A DNA stretch of 64,000 nucleotides from Shewanella sp. KT0246 (GTDB lineage: Bacteria; Pseudomonadota; Gammaproteobacteria; Enterobacterales; Shewanellaceae): the NCBI RefSeq assembly GCF_019654955.1, contig NZ_BPEV01000015.1:53088-117087 (forward strand), given 5' to 3'. The position numbers and the translations under genes are program-made. Below are positions 26,531 through 36,202 of this stretch, piece after piece. Position 1 is the first letter of the stretch, and every line of letters begins with the position of its first letter. The notes under the pieces are model-generated. The model saw nothing but the letters and a program-made list of their open reading frames with translations. It did not search any database and had not been told where the DNA came from.

Positions 26531-26779
26531 ATGCAAAATCGTGATCAAATCCTTGAGATGCTAACGCAAATTCTAGTCGATGAATTTGAAATCGACGCTG
26601 ATGATATCAGTCTAGATGCTTCACTTTATGAGTCGCTAGATTTAGATAGCATCGATGCGGTAGATTTAGTCATTAAGCTACAGCAAATGACCGGCAAAAA
26701 AATTCAGCCTGAGCAGTTTAAAACCGTGCGTACGGTTGAAGATGTTGTTAATGCCATCGAAGGCCTAATGAAAGATTAA
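26531..26779 (+). CDS. apeF: Acyl carrier protein 2 of the aryl polyene cluster
   Basis: 82 residues, with phosphopantetheine Ser40 in LDLDSIDAVDLV. Clearly related to but not a copy of the first ACP; the two probably serve different steps (starter loading versus elongation), as in characterised ape clusters. The stop overlaps the start of the next gene (TAATGG). Confidence 0.92.
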   Translation: MQNRDQILEMLTQILVDEFEIDADDISLDASLYESLDLDSIDAVDLVIKLQQMTGKKIQPEQFKTVRTVEDVVNAIEGLMKD

Positions 26780-27330
26780 TGGTGCTGCTACTGCAAATCG
26801 TCACCGCCATCGTCATTATCTGTTACCCGTTAGCAGTGTACTTTGGCCTGCAGTACCTTCCACCTGGCACCATAGCACTATTACTTTGTGGAATATTAAT
26901 CGCTCGGTTAGTGCTAAATAAACAGCAGTTAAAAACCATGGCACTGCCTATATTGGTGGGTATTGGTTTAACCGCTGCTAGTTTTATTGCCAAACGTAAT
27001 GATTGGCTGCTGTATTACCCAGTGGTGATTAACTTAACCATGCTTGGTTTGTTTAGTTACTCGCTAAAAAATGGCCCAAGCATGATAGAGCGCTTGGCCA
27101 AATTAAAAGAGCCTGATTTACCAGACTCAGCAATTCCATATTTAAATAATGTCACCCGACTTTGGTGCGGATTATTTATCATTAATGGCTCAGCTGCGTT
27201 TTACACTGCAGAATTTGCCACTTTGGAATTGTGGACACTTTATAATGGATTAATTGCCTATATCTTCATGGGTTTATTGCTCGGTGGAGAATGGATATAC
27301 CGCAACTTTTGGTTGAAAAAACATGAATAA
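26779..27330 (+). CDS. apeG: Aryl polyene cluster inner-membrane protein
   Basis: 183 residues with about six predicted membrane helices (for example LLQIVTAIVIICYPLAVYFGL, GTIALLLCGILIARLVL, LPILVGIGLTAASFIA and YNGLIAYIFMGLLLGGEWIY). This protein accompanies ape clusters at this position and has no known enzymatic function. It overlaps both neighbours by a few bases, so it is co-translated with apeF and apeH. Confidence 0.8.
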   Translation: MVLLLQIVTAIVIICYPLAVYFGLQYLPPGTIALLLCGILIARLVLNKQQLKTMALPILVGIGLTAASFIAKRNDWLLYYPVVINLTMLGLFSYSLKNGPSMIERLAKLKEPDLPDSAIPYLNNVTRLWCGLFIINGSAAFYTAEFATLELWTLYNGLIAYIFMGLLLGGEWIYRNFWLKKHE

Positions 27331-28690
27331 CTTGCTGATAAATTGGCTCAATACAGGCCCTAAAACGCAACAACTGATTAGTTTCAATCATCATGACATC
27401 GTGACAGGCTCTCTGTTTACTGCTCATGTTGCCCATCTATTCGAGCAACTTAATGCCAGTCCTATTAAACGTTGGTTATTGGCAGCCGAGACCAGTGATT
27501 TATTTGCCGCTGGCATTTGCGCTGCGCTACTTGCAGGCAAACAAGTGGTATTACCGTCTAACACCCAAGGCGGCACATTAAATGAATTAAACCATGCTTA
27601 CGATGGCATTATTGCCGATCAGCCTTTGTCTGAAGTTAAGCACTTTATTTTATTAAAAAAAGAAATGGGCTTAGCCAATAAGCCTTGGCCACAATCATCG
27701 CAAATTGGCGACTTAGTACTGTTCACATCAGGCAGCAGCGGTGATCCTAAGGCCGTTAAAAAGTCTATTGAACAACTTGATGCCGAAGTCAGCGTACTTG
27801 AAAGCACATTTGCATCAAGGTTACCCCAATGTAGCGTTGTCTCAACGGTTTCTCATCAGCATATTTACGGCTTATTATTTAAGATTTTATGGCCATTAGC
27901 TGCAAGTCGCCCATTTTTAAGCGACTTAATTGAGTATCCTGAAACCTTAAGCTACTACATCGCCTTGATGCCAAACTTATGCTTAGTCAGCAGTCCCGCA
28001 CAATTATCGCGCTTACCTGAAGCACTAGAATTTGAGCAGCAACAACTCGCGCCAAGTCTTATCTTTAGTTCTGGCGGTCCATTAAGCTACGAAGCATCGC
28101 AACATATTCATACTTGTTACGGACAATTCCCTATTGAAGTCTTTGGTAGCACTGAAACTGGCGGTATTGCGTATCGCCGCCAAATGTCCCCTAACAGAAC
28201 TTGGCTGCCATTCAGTCAAATCGATATCGCGGCAGATCCTGTAGATGGCGCCTTGATGATCAAGTCACCTTACTTAGCCTCAAATGCTGAGTGGCTTAAA
28301 TGTGATGACAAAATTGAGCTTGCTGCCGATGGTCGTTTTAGTCTGCTGCATCGACTAGATCGCATCGTTAAAGTGGAAGAAAAACGCTTATCATTGGCAC
28401 AAATGGAAAGTCTGTTATGCACCCACCCATTTGTTAATGAAGCGGCAGTAGTTCAATTAACAGAGCCAAGAATGATGCTTGGCGCAGCAATAACATTGAC
28501 CGATGAAGGCCTGACTCAACTTGATGAATCAGGTAAGTTAAGCGTAAACAACCATCTTAAAAAACATTTACTTAGCGAGTTCGAGCGAGTGACATTACCT
28601 CGTCGTTGGCGCTACCCAGAAACCTTACCGGTCAATGCACAAGGTAAGCGAGTACAAACGGATTTATTAACAGTATTCAATGATGATTAA
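27323..28690 (+). CDS. apeH: Aryl polyene starter acyl-ACP ligase (AMP-binding)
   Basis: 455 residues of the ANL fold. The A3 motif is LVLFTSGSSGDPKAVKKS (about residue 132-149), the A5-like motif EVFGSTETGG, the A7/A8 region KCDDKIEL and LLHRLDRIVKVEEKRLSL, and the C-terminal lysine in VNAQGKRV. In the family ApeH activates 4-hydroxybenzoate or a related aryl acid and loads it on the ACP. Here an ammonia-lyase three genes downstream could provide the acid. Overlaps apeG by eight bases. Confidence 0.88.
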   Translation: MNNLLINWLNTGPKTQQLISFNHHDIVTGSLFTAHVAHLFEQLNASPIKRWLLAAETSDLFAAGICAALLAGKQVVLPSNTQGGTLNELNHAYDGIIADQPLSEVKHFILLKKEMGLANKPWPQSSQIGDLVLFTSGSSGDPKAVKKSIEQLDAEVSVLESTFASRLPQCSVVSTVSHQHIYGLLFKILWPLAASRPFLSDLIEYPETLSYYIALMPNLCLVSSPAQLSRLPEALEFEQQQLAPSLIFSSGGPLSYEASQHIHTCYGQFPIEVFGSTETGGIAYRRQMSPNRTWLPFSQIDIAADPVDGALMIKSPYLASNAEWLKCDDKIELAADGRFSLLHRLDRIVKVEEKRLSLAQMESLLCTHPFVNEAAVVQLTEPRMMLGAAITLTDEGLTQLDESGKLSVNNHLKKHLLSEFERVTLPRRWRYPETLPVNAQGKRVQTDLLTVFNDD

Positions 28691-29057
28691 ATCAGCTTTA
28701 CCCCAAATAATCAGTCAGCAAACCACTGACGATGGGATCTGTTGGCAAATATTTGTCGCAGCAGAGCTCGACTATTTTAAAGGCCACTTTGAAGAGCAAG
28801 CCGTATTACCTGGAGTCACTCAACTTGATTGGGCTATTCAACTAGGTTGTCAGGCTTTTGGATATAAGCCAGAAGTTGCTAGTCTTGAAGTTCTTAAGTT
28901 TCAACAACTTATGTTGCCAGATAGCCAAGTAGAATTATTGATTAGTCATAACTCTGCTAAATCAAAGCTGACGTTCAGTTATCGTGATGGCGATAAGCGT
29001 TACGCTTCAGGGCGGATTGCATTAGCGCCGACTCAAAATAAGGAAAGCCAATCATGA
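28680..29057 (+). CDS. apeI: FabZ/FabA-like hotdog dehydratase of the aryl polyene cluster
   Basis: 125 residues. The hotdog active-site motif is FKGHFEEQAVLPGVTQLDWAI, matching FabZ/FabA (H, then PGV). In characterised clusters ApeI forms the working dehydratase complex with ApeP and removes water from the beta-hydroxy intermediate. Overlaps the end of apeH by 11 bases and shares ATGA with apeJ. Confidence 0.87.
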   Translation: MMIKSALPQIISQQTTDDGICWQIFVAAELDYFKGHFEEQAVLPGVTQLDWAIQLGCQAFGYKPEVASLEVLKFQQLMLPDSQVELLISHNSAKSKLTFSYRDGDKRYASGRIALAPTQNKESQS

Positions 29058-30814
29058 AGCTGGCTCTTATTATTCCCAACTACAATCATCAACAAGCCAT
29101 TGCAGACACCTTAGTCGCTTTGGAGCCATTTGGCCTTCCTTGTTATTTGATTAATGACGGCAGTAATGACGAAACTCGTCATTTATTACAATCCTTAGCG
29201 GATAAATATGACTGGGTTACGTTGTTAACTCACCCATTTAACCGCGGTAAAGGCGCAGCGGTAACCACAGGTCTGCGTGCAGCATTGGCCGATGGTTTTA
29301 CTCATGCATTACAAGTCGATGCGGATGGTCAGCACTGCTTAGACGATATACCGACCATGATAGAAGCCAGTGAAGCCGAGCCGCTTGCGCTGATTTCAGG
29401 TAAACCACAATATGATGAGTCGGTACCTAAAGGTCGTTTATACGGCCGTTATATCACCCACTTTTGGGTGTGGGTTGAAACCTTAAGTTTTGATATTCAG
29501 GATTCAATGTGTGGCTTTAGAATTTACCCTTTAGCCGCAACTGAGCAGCTTTTTCGTGAGCAAGCGTTAGGCGAGCGCATGGATTTCGATATTGAAATTA
29601 TGGTGAAACTCCATTGGCAAGGTGTACCAGTCACTCATATTCCTACCAAAGTGATTTATCCTGAAGACGGTATTAGTCACTTTCAGGGCGTAAAAGATAA
29701 CATTCGCATCTCAGCAATGCACACCGGGTTATTTTTCGGCATGTTAAAGCGTTTACCGCAAATATTGTCAAAAAAAAACGCCAATAAACATTGGTCAGCC
29801 ATGGGTGAACGTGGCAGTTATTGGGGCATTAAACTCATCGCCGATAGCTATCGCTTAGGCGGTCATTGGTTATGTAGAGCCATCATGTACCCGGTGATTT
29901 GCTATTTTTTCCTTACTGGCGTTACCGCAAGAAATGCCTCGATGGACTTTTTACGCCGCGTCAAACTCAAGCATCCTGAGCATGAGCAACTAACTGACCC
30001 TATCACTTGGCGCGACAGTCTTAAGCACTTTTTTGCTTTTGGTAATGCCGCTTTAGATAGAATTGATGCTTGGTGCGACAGGATTAAGCTGGCTCAAGTC
30101 GATTTTCCAGATAGACACGTTTTAGCTGACCAAGTGGCATCAGGCCAAGGCGCTGTATTGTTAGTGTCTCATTTAGGCAACCTCGAACTTTGCCGCGCAA
30201 TTTCAATCCACCAGCAGCAAGTTAAAGTCAATGTCATGGTGCTCACCAGCCATGCGGCAAACTTTAATAATGTGCTAAAGCAATTAAACCCAAACAGCGG
30301 TTTAAACCTTATTCAAGTCAATGAGCTTGGACCAAGCACTGCAATGCTACTGCAAGACAAAATTGCTGCAGGGGAACTTGTCGTTATTGCTGCAGATCGC
30401 ACCTCATCAGATACTGCTGGGCGGGTTTTTTACAATGATTTTATCAATCAGCAAGCGGCATTTCCTCAAGGTCCGTTTATCCTTGCAGGCTTGCTAGATT
30501 GCCCGGTATACACCATGTTCTGTTTACAAGAACAAGGTCGCTATCGTGTTCATGTAGAGCACTTATCAAATAGTTTAAAAGGCTCTCGCAAAGGCCGCAC
30601 AGAACGTTTAGCTCAAGCCGCGACTGAATATAGCCGCCGCCTAGAACACTTTGCTACCAGCCAACCGCTACAGTGGTTTAACTTTTATGATTTTTGGCGT
30701 CGTGACGAGCACTCACAAAGAGCAAAATCTGAATCAACGAAGCCTCTGAATGAGCCTCAAAACGAGACTTGTCAATCACAGCAAAACCAACCTAACACTA
30801 AGCAGGAACAGTAA
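29054..30814 (+). CDS. apeJ: Glycosyltransferase family 2 / lipid A-type acyltransferase fusion
   Basis: 586 residues with two enzyme domains. The N-terminal GT2 domain (1-235) has LIIPNYNHQQAIADTL, CYLINDGSNDETRHL, the DxD-type ALQVDADGQH and DSMCGFRIYPL. A C-terminal LpxL/HtrB-like acyltransferase (about 265-565) has the HX4E motif SHLGNLEL and ADRTSSDTAGR. It likely builds and acylates the glycan or lipid carrier on which the polyene is exported. The two-domain fusion is typical for ape clusters. A glutamine/asparagine-rich tail follows the second domain. Confidence 0.87.
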   Translation: MKLALIIPNYNHQQAIADTLVALEPFGLPCYLINDGSNDETRHLLQSLADKYDWVTLLTHPFNRGKGAAVTTGLRAALADGFTHALQVDADGQHCLDDIPTMIEASEAEPLALISGKPQYDESVPKGRLYGRYITHFWVWVETLSFDIQDSMCGFRIYPLAATEQLFREQALGERMDFDIEIMVKLHWQGVPVTHIPTKVIYPEDGISHFQGVKDNIRISAMHTGLFFGMLKRLPQILSKKNANKHWSAMGERGSYWGIKLIADSYRLGGHWLCRAIMYPVICYFFLTGVTARNASMDFLRRVKLKHPEHEQLTDPITWRDSLKHFFAFGNAALDRIDAWCDRIKLAQVDFPDRHVLADQVASGQGAVLLVSHLGNLELCRAISIHQQQVKVNVMVLTSHAANFNNVLKQLNPNSGLNLIQVNELGPSTAMLLQDKIAAGELVVIAADRTSSDTAGRVFYNDFINQQAAFPQGPFILAGLLDCPVYTMFCLQEQGRYRVHVEHLSNSLKGSRKGRTERLAQAATEYSRRLEHFATSQPLQWFNFYDFWRRDEHSQRAKSESTKPLNEPQNETCQSQQNQPNTKQEQ

Positions 30815-30818
30815 TACC

Positions 30819-32384
30819 ATGAGCCAATCTACTTCACCTTCATCAGCATCGACCTTGGCAACGGTAAACTTTGGTCAACGATCTATTAGCCTTGAGCAAG
30901 TAGTGAGCGTGGCAAAAGGCGCACCTGTGAAGTTAAATGAAACAGCCCAATACCAAGAGTACATTCAAAAAGGCGCACGCTTCATCGATAGCCTACTCAG
31001 TGAAGAAGGTGTGGTATATGGCGTAACCACTGGTTACGGTGATTCTTGTACTGTCACTGTTGGGCTCGATTTGGTCCACGAGTTACCACTGCATTTATCT
31101 CGATTTCACGGTTGTGGCTTAGGTGATATTTTCTCGCCAATGCAATCTAGAGCCATTATGGCTTGTCGATTAAACTCACTAGCAGTGGGTAAGTCTGGCG
31201 TTACCTACGAGTTATTACAACGTATTGAGTTGCTGTTAAATCTTGATATAACCCCAGTAATTCCAGAAGAAGGTTCAGTGGGTGCCAGCGGTGATTTAAC
31301 CCCACTATCATACTTAGCTGCAGTATTGATTGGTGAGCGAGATGTGATTTATCAAGGCAAACGCCGCCCAACAAAAGAAGTGTATGCTGAGCTTAAGATT
31401 GTGCCATTAACATTGCGCCCCAAAGAAGGTTTAGCGTTAATGAATGGCACGGCAGTCATGACCGCTTTAGCCTGTTTAGCTTACGATCGCGCCCAATACC
31501 TTGCTCGATTGTCGAGTCGTATTACCGCAATGGCATCGCTCACTCTTAAAGGTAATTCAAACCATTTTGATGACATCTTATTTGATGCTAAACCCCATCC
31601 TGGTCAAAACCAAATTGCCACTTGGATCCGTGAAGATTTAAATCATCACACTCACCCAAGAAACTCTGACCGATTACAAGACCGATACTCAATTCGCTGC
31701 GCACCTCATATCATCGGTGTATTGCAAGATGCATTGCCATTCATGCGCCAATTCATTGAAACCGAATTAAACAGCGCCAATGACAACCCAATTGTAGATG
31801 GTGAAGGTGAACACATCCTTCATGGCGGCCATTTCTACGGTGGTCATATCGCCTTTGTAATGGACTCTATGAAAAACACCGTTGCCAACTTAGCAGACTT
31901 AATTGATCGTCAAATGGCGTTAGTGATGGACCCTAAATTTAATAATGGTTTACCAGCTAACTTATCGGCCTCAGTTGGCGCACGCCAAGCCATTAACCAC
32001 GGCTTTAAAGCGGTGCAAATTGGTGTATCAGCGTGGACTGCTGAAGCGTTAAAAAACACCATGCCTGCCAGTGTGTTTTCTCGCTCAACGGAGTGCCATA
32101 ACCAAGATAAAGTCAGCATGGGCACCATTGCAGCTCGAGATTGCATGCGAGTATTACAACTTACTGAGCAAGTTGCTGCAGCTGCCTTACTTGCCATGAC
32201 TCAAGGTATTCATTTACGTATTGCTCAAAACGAGTTAGCTCATGATTCGTTAACTCCTTCATTAGCTAAAACCGTTATCCAAGTTAGTGAAGACTTTGAA
32301 CTACTGACCGAAGATCGCCCACTAGAAGCCGTTTTACGTCAAACGGTCGAGAAGATTCAATTGGGTCAGTGGGAGGTTTGCTGA
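30819..32384 (+). CDS. Aromatic amino acid ammonia-lyase (HAL/TAL family)
   Basis: 521 residues of the MIO-dependent lyase family. The self-forming cofactor triad Ala156-Ser157-Gly158 lies in VGASGDLTPLSYLAAVL. Other conserved parts are VYGVTTGYGDSC, NSLAVGKSGV, ALMNGTAVMTAL, QDRYSIRCAPHIIGV, NSANDNPIV and the C-terminal KVSMGTIAARDC. The selectivity dyad is Phe96-His97, unlike the usual SH of histidine lyases or HL of bacterial tyrosine lyases, so the substrate cannot be fixed; in context tyrosine or phenylalanine is likely, giving a coumarate/cinnamate starter. The ATG at 30819 follows AGGAACAG. It is inserted between apeJ and apeK. Confidence 0.9.
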   Translation: MSQSTSPSSASTLATVNFGQRSISLEQVVSVAKGAPVKLNETAQYQEYIQKGARFIDSLLSEEGVVYGVTTGYGDSCTVTVGLDLVHELPLHLSRFHGCGLGDIFSPMQSRAIMACRLNSLAVGKSGVTYELLQRIELLLNLDITPVIPEEGSVGASGDLTPLSYLAAVLIGERDVIYQGKRRPTKEVYAELKIVPLTLRPKEGLALMNGTAVMTALACLAYDRAQYLARLSSRITAMASLTLKGNSNHFDDILFDAKPHPGQNQIATWIREDLNHHTHPRNSDRLQDRYSIRCAPHIIGVLQDALPFMRQFIETELNSANDNPIVDGEGEHILHGGHFYGGHIAFVMDSMKNTVANLADLIDRQMALVMDPKFNNGLPANLSASVGARQAINHGFKAVQIGVSAWTAEALKNTMPASVFSRSTECHNQDKVSMGTIAARDCMRVLQLTEQVAAAALLAMTQGIHLRIAQNELAHDSLTPSLAKTVIQVSEDFELLTEDRPLEAVLRQTVEKIQLGQWEVC

Positions 32385-32385
32385 T

Positions 32386-32892
32386 ATGAAAGCTATTTTC
32401 AGCACTGAACTTACTATGGTAGTGCCTTTTCATGATGTGGATTCTATGGGCATCACTTGGCACGGTAACTACTTACGTTACTTTGAAGTCGCGCGCTGTA
32501 AATTGCTCGATGAACTGGGCTATAACTACCGCCAAATGATGCATTCTGGCTACGCTTGGCCCATTGTGGACACGCAACTTAAATATGTAAAAAGCAGCAC
32601 CTTTGATCAACACTTGATCGTGCATGCAGCTATTGTTGAGTGGGAAAATCGCCTTAAGATTAATTACCAAATTCGAGATGCCGAAACAGGCCAGCGAATA
32701 ACTAAAGGCTATACCATTCAAGCGGCTGTTGAGATAGAAACAGAAGAGCTTTGTTTTGTCACCCCACCAGTATTTAGACAAAAAATCTTGCCATTACTTG
32801 AAGAGGGTGAACTAAAACAAGAGCTAGCAGCTGAACTTGCTAAAGGTGCTCCTCTTAAACATGAACTTAACCATGAGCTTGGTAATCAATGA
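32386..32892 (+). CDS. apeK: 4HBT hotdog thioesterase of the aryl polyene cluster
   Basis: 168 residues. The 4-hydroxybenzoyl-CoA-thioesterase (YbgC-like) signature is PFHDVDSMGITWHGNYLRYFEVAR. It may release or edit ACP-bound intermediates. The C-terminal 30 residues (ELKQELAAELAKGAPLKHEL) form a charged helix beyond the core fold. Starts two bases after the lyase and shares ATGA with apeL. Confidence 0.88.
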   Translation: MKAIFSTELTMVVPFHDVDSMGITWHGNYLRYFEVARCKLLDELGYNYRQMMHSGYAWPIVDTQLKYVKSSTFDQHLIVHAAIVEWENRLKINYQIRDAETGQRITKGYTIQAAVEIETEELCFVTPPVFRQKILPLLEEGELKQELAAELAKGAPLKHELNHELGNQ

Positions 32893-33719
32893 GACTGCTG
32901 CTAACTGCGTTACTCAGCTTCACTTTATGCTTAGGCACAGCAAAAGCTGAGCAGGCTGAATTAACCAATGATCAATTAGCCAGCTTATTTAGCACTAGCG
33001 CTAACTCAAACAGCACCGTACAAGTTAATAATCAACAGCTCAGCCTATTGGCGCAGCAACTGCAACTTGGTTCGCAAGCTAAAGGTGAGTTCCAACAAAC
33101 CCGTTACCTCGCAGCGCTTAAAAGACCGCTAAAAAGTACTGGGGAATTTATCTTCAGCCAAGACATTGGCTTGTTATGGAAGCAAACAACGCCATTTGCC
33201 AGCGCGTTAGTGTTAAAGCAAAATACCCTGATACAACAAGATAGTTTTGGCAATATTACCCACAGCCAAGCAAATCAAACCAGCTCTGCAATGGCTGAGC
33301 AATTACCACAATTGATGCAGGCACTGTTAACAGGTGATCTTGACGCTTTAGCCCAAGACTTTGAATTATTTATGCCCGAGAATATAGCGACTAGCAGTGA
33401 CTCGGCGCAGATAATAAATTGGCAATTAGGTTTAGTGGCAAAAGACCCATTAATTCAAAAAGCCATTGGCGCAATGGTACTAGAAGGAGGCGCTGTTGAC
33501 ACTAAGCAGCAAATCAACCGCCTCACTATGCTATCTACACTCCCAAACAAAACATCAACAGTTACTGATACTGGCGATAGAACCATCATTAATTTTTTCA
33601 ATGTGGTTCAAAAGCTTACTCCTGCTGATATTCAAAGTTTTGAGCTCTCAGCAACTAAAGAGTCAGAATCTAAAGAACAAGTAACTCGTTCTAACAACTC
33701 TGATAGCGAAACCAACTAA
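32889..33719 (+). CDS. apeL: LolA-like outer-membrane lipoprotein carrier of the aryl polyene cluster
   Basis: 276 residues with a signal peptide (LLLTALLSFTLCLGTAKA, cleavage near 20) and a LolA-like beta domain with GEFQQTRYLAALKRPLKSTGEFIFSQ and GLLWKQTTPFASALVL. It probably ferries the hydrophobic polyene conjugate or a lipoprotein across the periplasm, together with the MMPL transporter encoded next. The last 25 residues are a serine/glutamate-rich tail. The stop overlaps the start of apeM. Confidence 0.85.
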   Translation: MRLLLTALLSFTLCLGTAKAEQAELTNDQLASLFSTSANSNSTVQVNNQQLSLLAQQLQLGSQAKGEFQQTRYLAALKRPLKSTGEFIFSQDIGLLWKQTTPFASALVLKQNTLIQQDSFGNITHSQANQTSSAMAEQLPQLMQALLTGDLDALAQDFELFMPENIATSSDSAQIINWQLGLVAKDPLIQKAIGAMVLEGGAVDTKQQINRLTMLSTLPNKTSTVTDTGDRTIINFFNVVQKLTPADIQSFELSATKESESKEQVTRSNNSDSETN

Positions 33720-36202
33720 TGGCCAAATTGGTTAGTTGGTTTAACTCACCCAAACAAGCCTATTCTCGTTTTATTATCTGGTGTTTACTGGTTATATCGG
33801 TCTGCGTTTATGGGGCAAGTTTATGGCAATCAGGCGCAAAAATACAAAGTAACATATTGGCCATGCTGCCAACACTCAGCGAAGCGCCATTGACTCAAAA
33901 GGCGTTAGACAAAGTTGAGTTTCGCCTTGCCGATCAAGTTTATATTGGCTTAGCTGTAGAGAATAAGCAGCAAGCGATTAGCGCGGCAACTCAGTTTATT
34001 GAACAATTACAGCAATCACCAGATGTCTTTACTGACATTCAAAGTGGTGAAAGCAAACAGATGCAGGCGTTGAGTCAATATTACTTTGATAAGCGTTTTA
34101 TGTTGCTAACTGATGAACAACAAAAACAGCTAAGTGACGATGAAGCCTCGAACCAGTGGCGACAGTTATTACAGGCGGCACAGCAGCAGTTATATAGCAG
34201 TTTTGGATACGCCAGTAGCGCACTGTTAACTCAAGACCCATTAATGCTATTTCCTAACAACATCATGGCACTGGCACCATCTAAGCGGTTAACCAGCGAG
34301 CAAGATATTCTATTGGGTCAATCAGGCAACAAAACCGTCGCGATCATCATTGCTAAAGGGGTCAAAAGTGCATTTAACCCTGATGGCCAGCAACAACAGA
34401 TCTCTAGGTTAAACGATGCCTTTTCCGAGTTAACCCTTCAATACCCTGATATTGAAGTGATAAAGGCGGGCACCCTCTTCCATGCTCAGGCGGCAACGCA
34501 AACCGCCAAATTCGAAGTGTCTACTATCGGCAGCTTATCGTTATTAGGGGTGATGCTATTAGTCTGGCTTGGCTTTAGAAGTATCATGCCGCTGTCGTTA
34601 GCGATGTTGACCTTATCCTGTGGTTTTTTGTTTGCCACCGTAGCTACATTGGCCATTTTTGGCGAGTTACACCTTCTCACATTAGTATTTGGCACTAGCT
34701 TGATTGGCGTTGCCATCGACTACAGCTTTCATTTTTACTGCGAAAAACTGCGGCTTAAAATCTCAAGCGCAATTGATGTTATTCAACAGATTTTACCTGC
34801 GATGACATTAGCTTTGTTAACCAGTGCAATCGCGTTTATTGCAATTGGCTTTACACCGTTTCCGGGCATGCAGCAGGTCGCTATATTCTGCGCTGCAGGC
34901 CTTATAGGCGCGTATCTGACTTTGGTATTTGCTTATCCATTACTGGCTAATCATAATCTGCCCACTTCACCTTACCTGCTTGTGTGGTCAGAAAAATATT
35001 TGCTTTGGCTAACAAAGCTTACGCATAACGTCACGGCTCAGCAATCTACGAATAAACCCCTAAAAATGGCATTACTAGCGTTAGCAACGGTAGCCTTTTT
35101 AACTGTAGGCTTTAGCAAGCTCACCAGTAATGACGATATTCGGAATCTTCAGCAAAGCCCAGCGAATATTATCACCGAAGAAAATAAGTTAAGACAGGTA
35201 TTAAGCGGCGGCACAGATAATCAATTTATCCTCGTCAGCGCTGCCACCGAGCAAAGCCTATTAGCTGAGTTAACACTCGCCGCAAAAGTGTTATCAACAG
35301 CAGTTAATGCGAAAGAAATCAGTAGTTTTGTTAGCTTGAGTCGCTATTTACCTAGCAAGCAAATACAACAAGATAATTACCTCGCTTACCAGCAGTTATA
35401 TCATCAGCATTTAGATGAAATTATTGATACCCTTGGTTTAGATGAGTCCATCAAGCCTGACTTACTAAATAGTCTTGCTCAAAGTAAAAATGATTTTATA
35501 ACGCCCGATGCGGTTCTTGATATTGCTGGTAAAGACTTAGCGGGGCTTTGGTTAAGCCCTGATGTTGGAGCTGATACCGGAACTGATATCGGAGCTGGGG
35601 CCCAGTCAACACAATTTGGCAGTATCATTTTATTAGGCGGAATTAATGATTTAGCGGCACTTAACCTTCGGGTCACTCAAAGTAAATTATCAATGCAAGT
35701 GGTTGATAAGGTCGGTGAGATATCAGCATTAATGGCTAAGTTCAAACAACTCACTCTGCAGCTATTAGTCTTGGTCTGCGTGATTGCCATTGGCATCTTT
35801 AGCTTCAAATTTGGGGTTAAACTTGCTGTTCGTATTGTAATGATTCCAGCTAGCTCAATCCTACTGACTCTAGCTTGCCTTGGTTTAGTAGGCTCACCAC
35901 TGAGTTTATTCCACGCATTAGCGCTTATCCTCGTTTTGGGAATTGGTATTGATTACAGTTTGTTTTTCGCCTCCGTTAAATCAAACTCTACGGCTTCTGC
36001 AAGCGGAGTAATGATGGCAGTATTAATGTCAGCCTGCTCAACGCTGTTGGCTTTTGGCTTACTCGCTTTAAGTCAAACAAACGCCATTCATTACTTTGGC
36101 CTCACGTTATTATTTGGTATCGGATTTACATTTTTACTCGCACCACTCATAAGCATGCATGTTGAAAAAACAACTAGAGAAGTAGCACATAATGGAAAGT
36201 AA
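33719..36202 (+). CDS. apeM: MMPL/RND-type exporter of the aryl polyene cluster
   Basis: 827 residues with the MMPL layout: one N-terminal helix, a large periplasmic loop (about 40-240), a five-to-six-helix bundle (about 250-400, with LVFGTSLIGVAIDYSFHFYC), a second large loop (430-670) and a second bundle (680-815, with LILVLGIGIDYSLFFA). The paired GxxxDYS segments contain the proton-relay aspartates. It should pump the polyene lipid out of the inner membrane. It overlaps the next gene by 11 bases. Confidence 0.88.
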   Translation: MAKLVSWFNSPKQAYSRFIIWCLLVISVCVYGASLWQSGAKIQSNILAMLPTLSEAPLTQKALDKVEFRLADQVYIGLAVENKQQAISAATQFIEQLQQSPDVFTDIQSGESKQMQALSQYYFDKRFMLLTDEQQKQLSDDEASNQWRQLLQAAQQQLYSSFGYASSALLTQDPLMLFPNNIMALAPSKRLTSEQDILLGQSGNKTVAIIIAKGVKSAFNPDGQQQQISRLNDAFSELTLQYPDIEVIKAGTLFHAQAATQTAKFEVSTIGSLSLLGVMLLVWLGFRSIMPLSLAMLTLSCGFLFATVATLAIFGELHLLTLVFGTSLIGVAIDYSFHFYCEKLRLKISSAIDVIQQILPAMTLALLTSAIAFIAIGFTPFPGMQQVAIFCAAGLIGAYLTLVFAYPLLANHNLPTSPYLLVWSEKYLLWLTKLTHNVTAQQSTNKPLKMALLALATVAFLTVGFSKLTSNDDIRNLQQSPANIITEENKLRQVLSGGTDNQFILVSAATEQSLLAELTLAAKVLSTAVNAKEISSFVSLSRYLPSKQIQQDNYLAYQQLYHQHLDEIIDTLGLDESIKPDLLNSLAQSKNDFITPDAVLDIAGKDLAGLWLSPDVGADTGTDIGAGAQSTQFGSIILLGGINDLAALNLRVTQSKLSMQVVDKVGEISALMAKFKQLTLQLLVLVCVIAIGIFSFKFGVKLAVRIVMIPASSILLTLACLGLVGSPLSLFHALALILVLGIGIDYSLFFASVKSNSTASASGVMMAVLMSACSTLLAFGLLALSQTNAIHYFGLTLLFGIGFTFLLAPLISMHVEKTTREVAHNGK

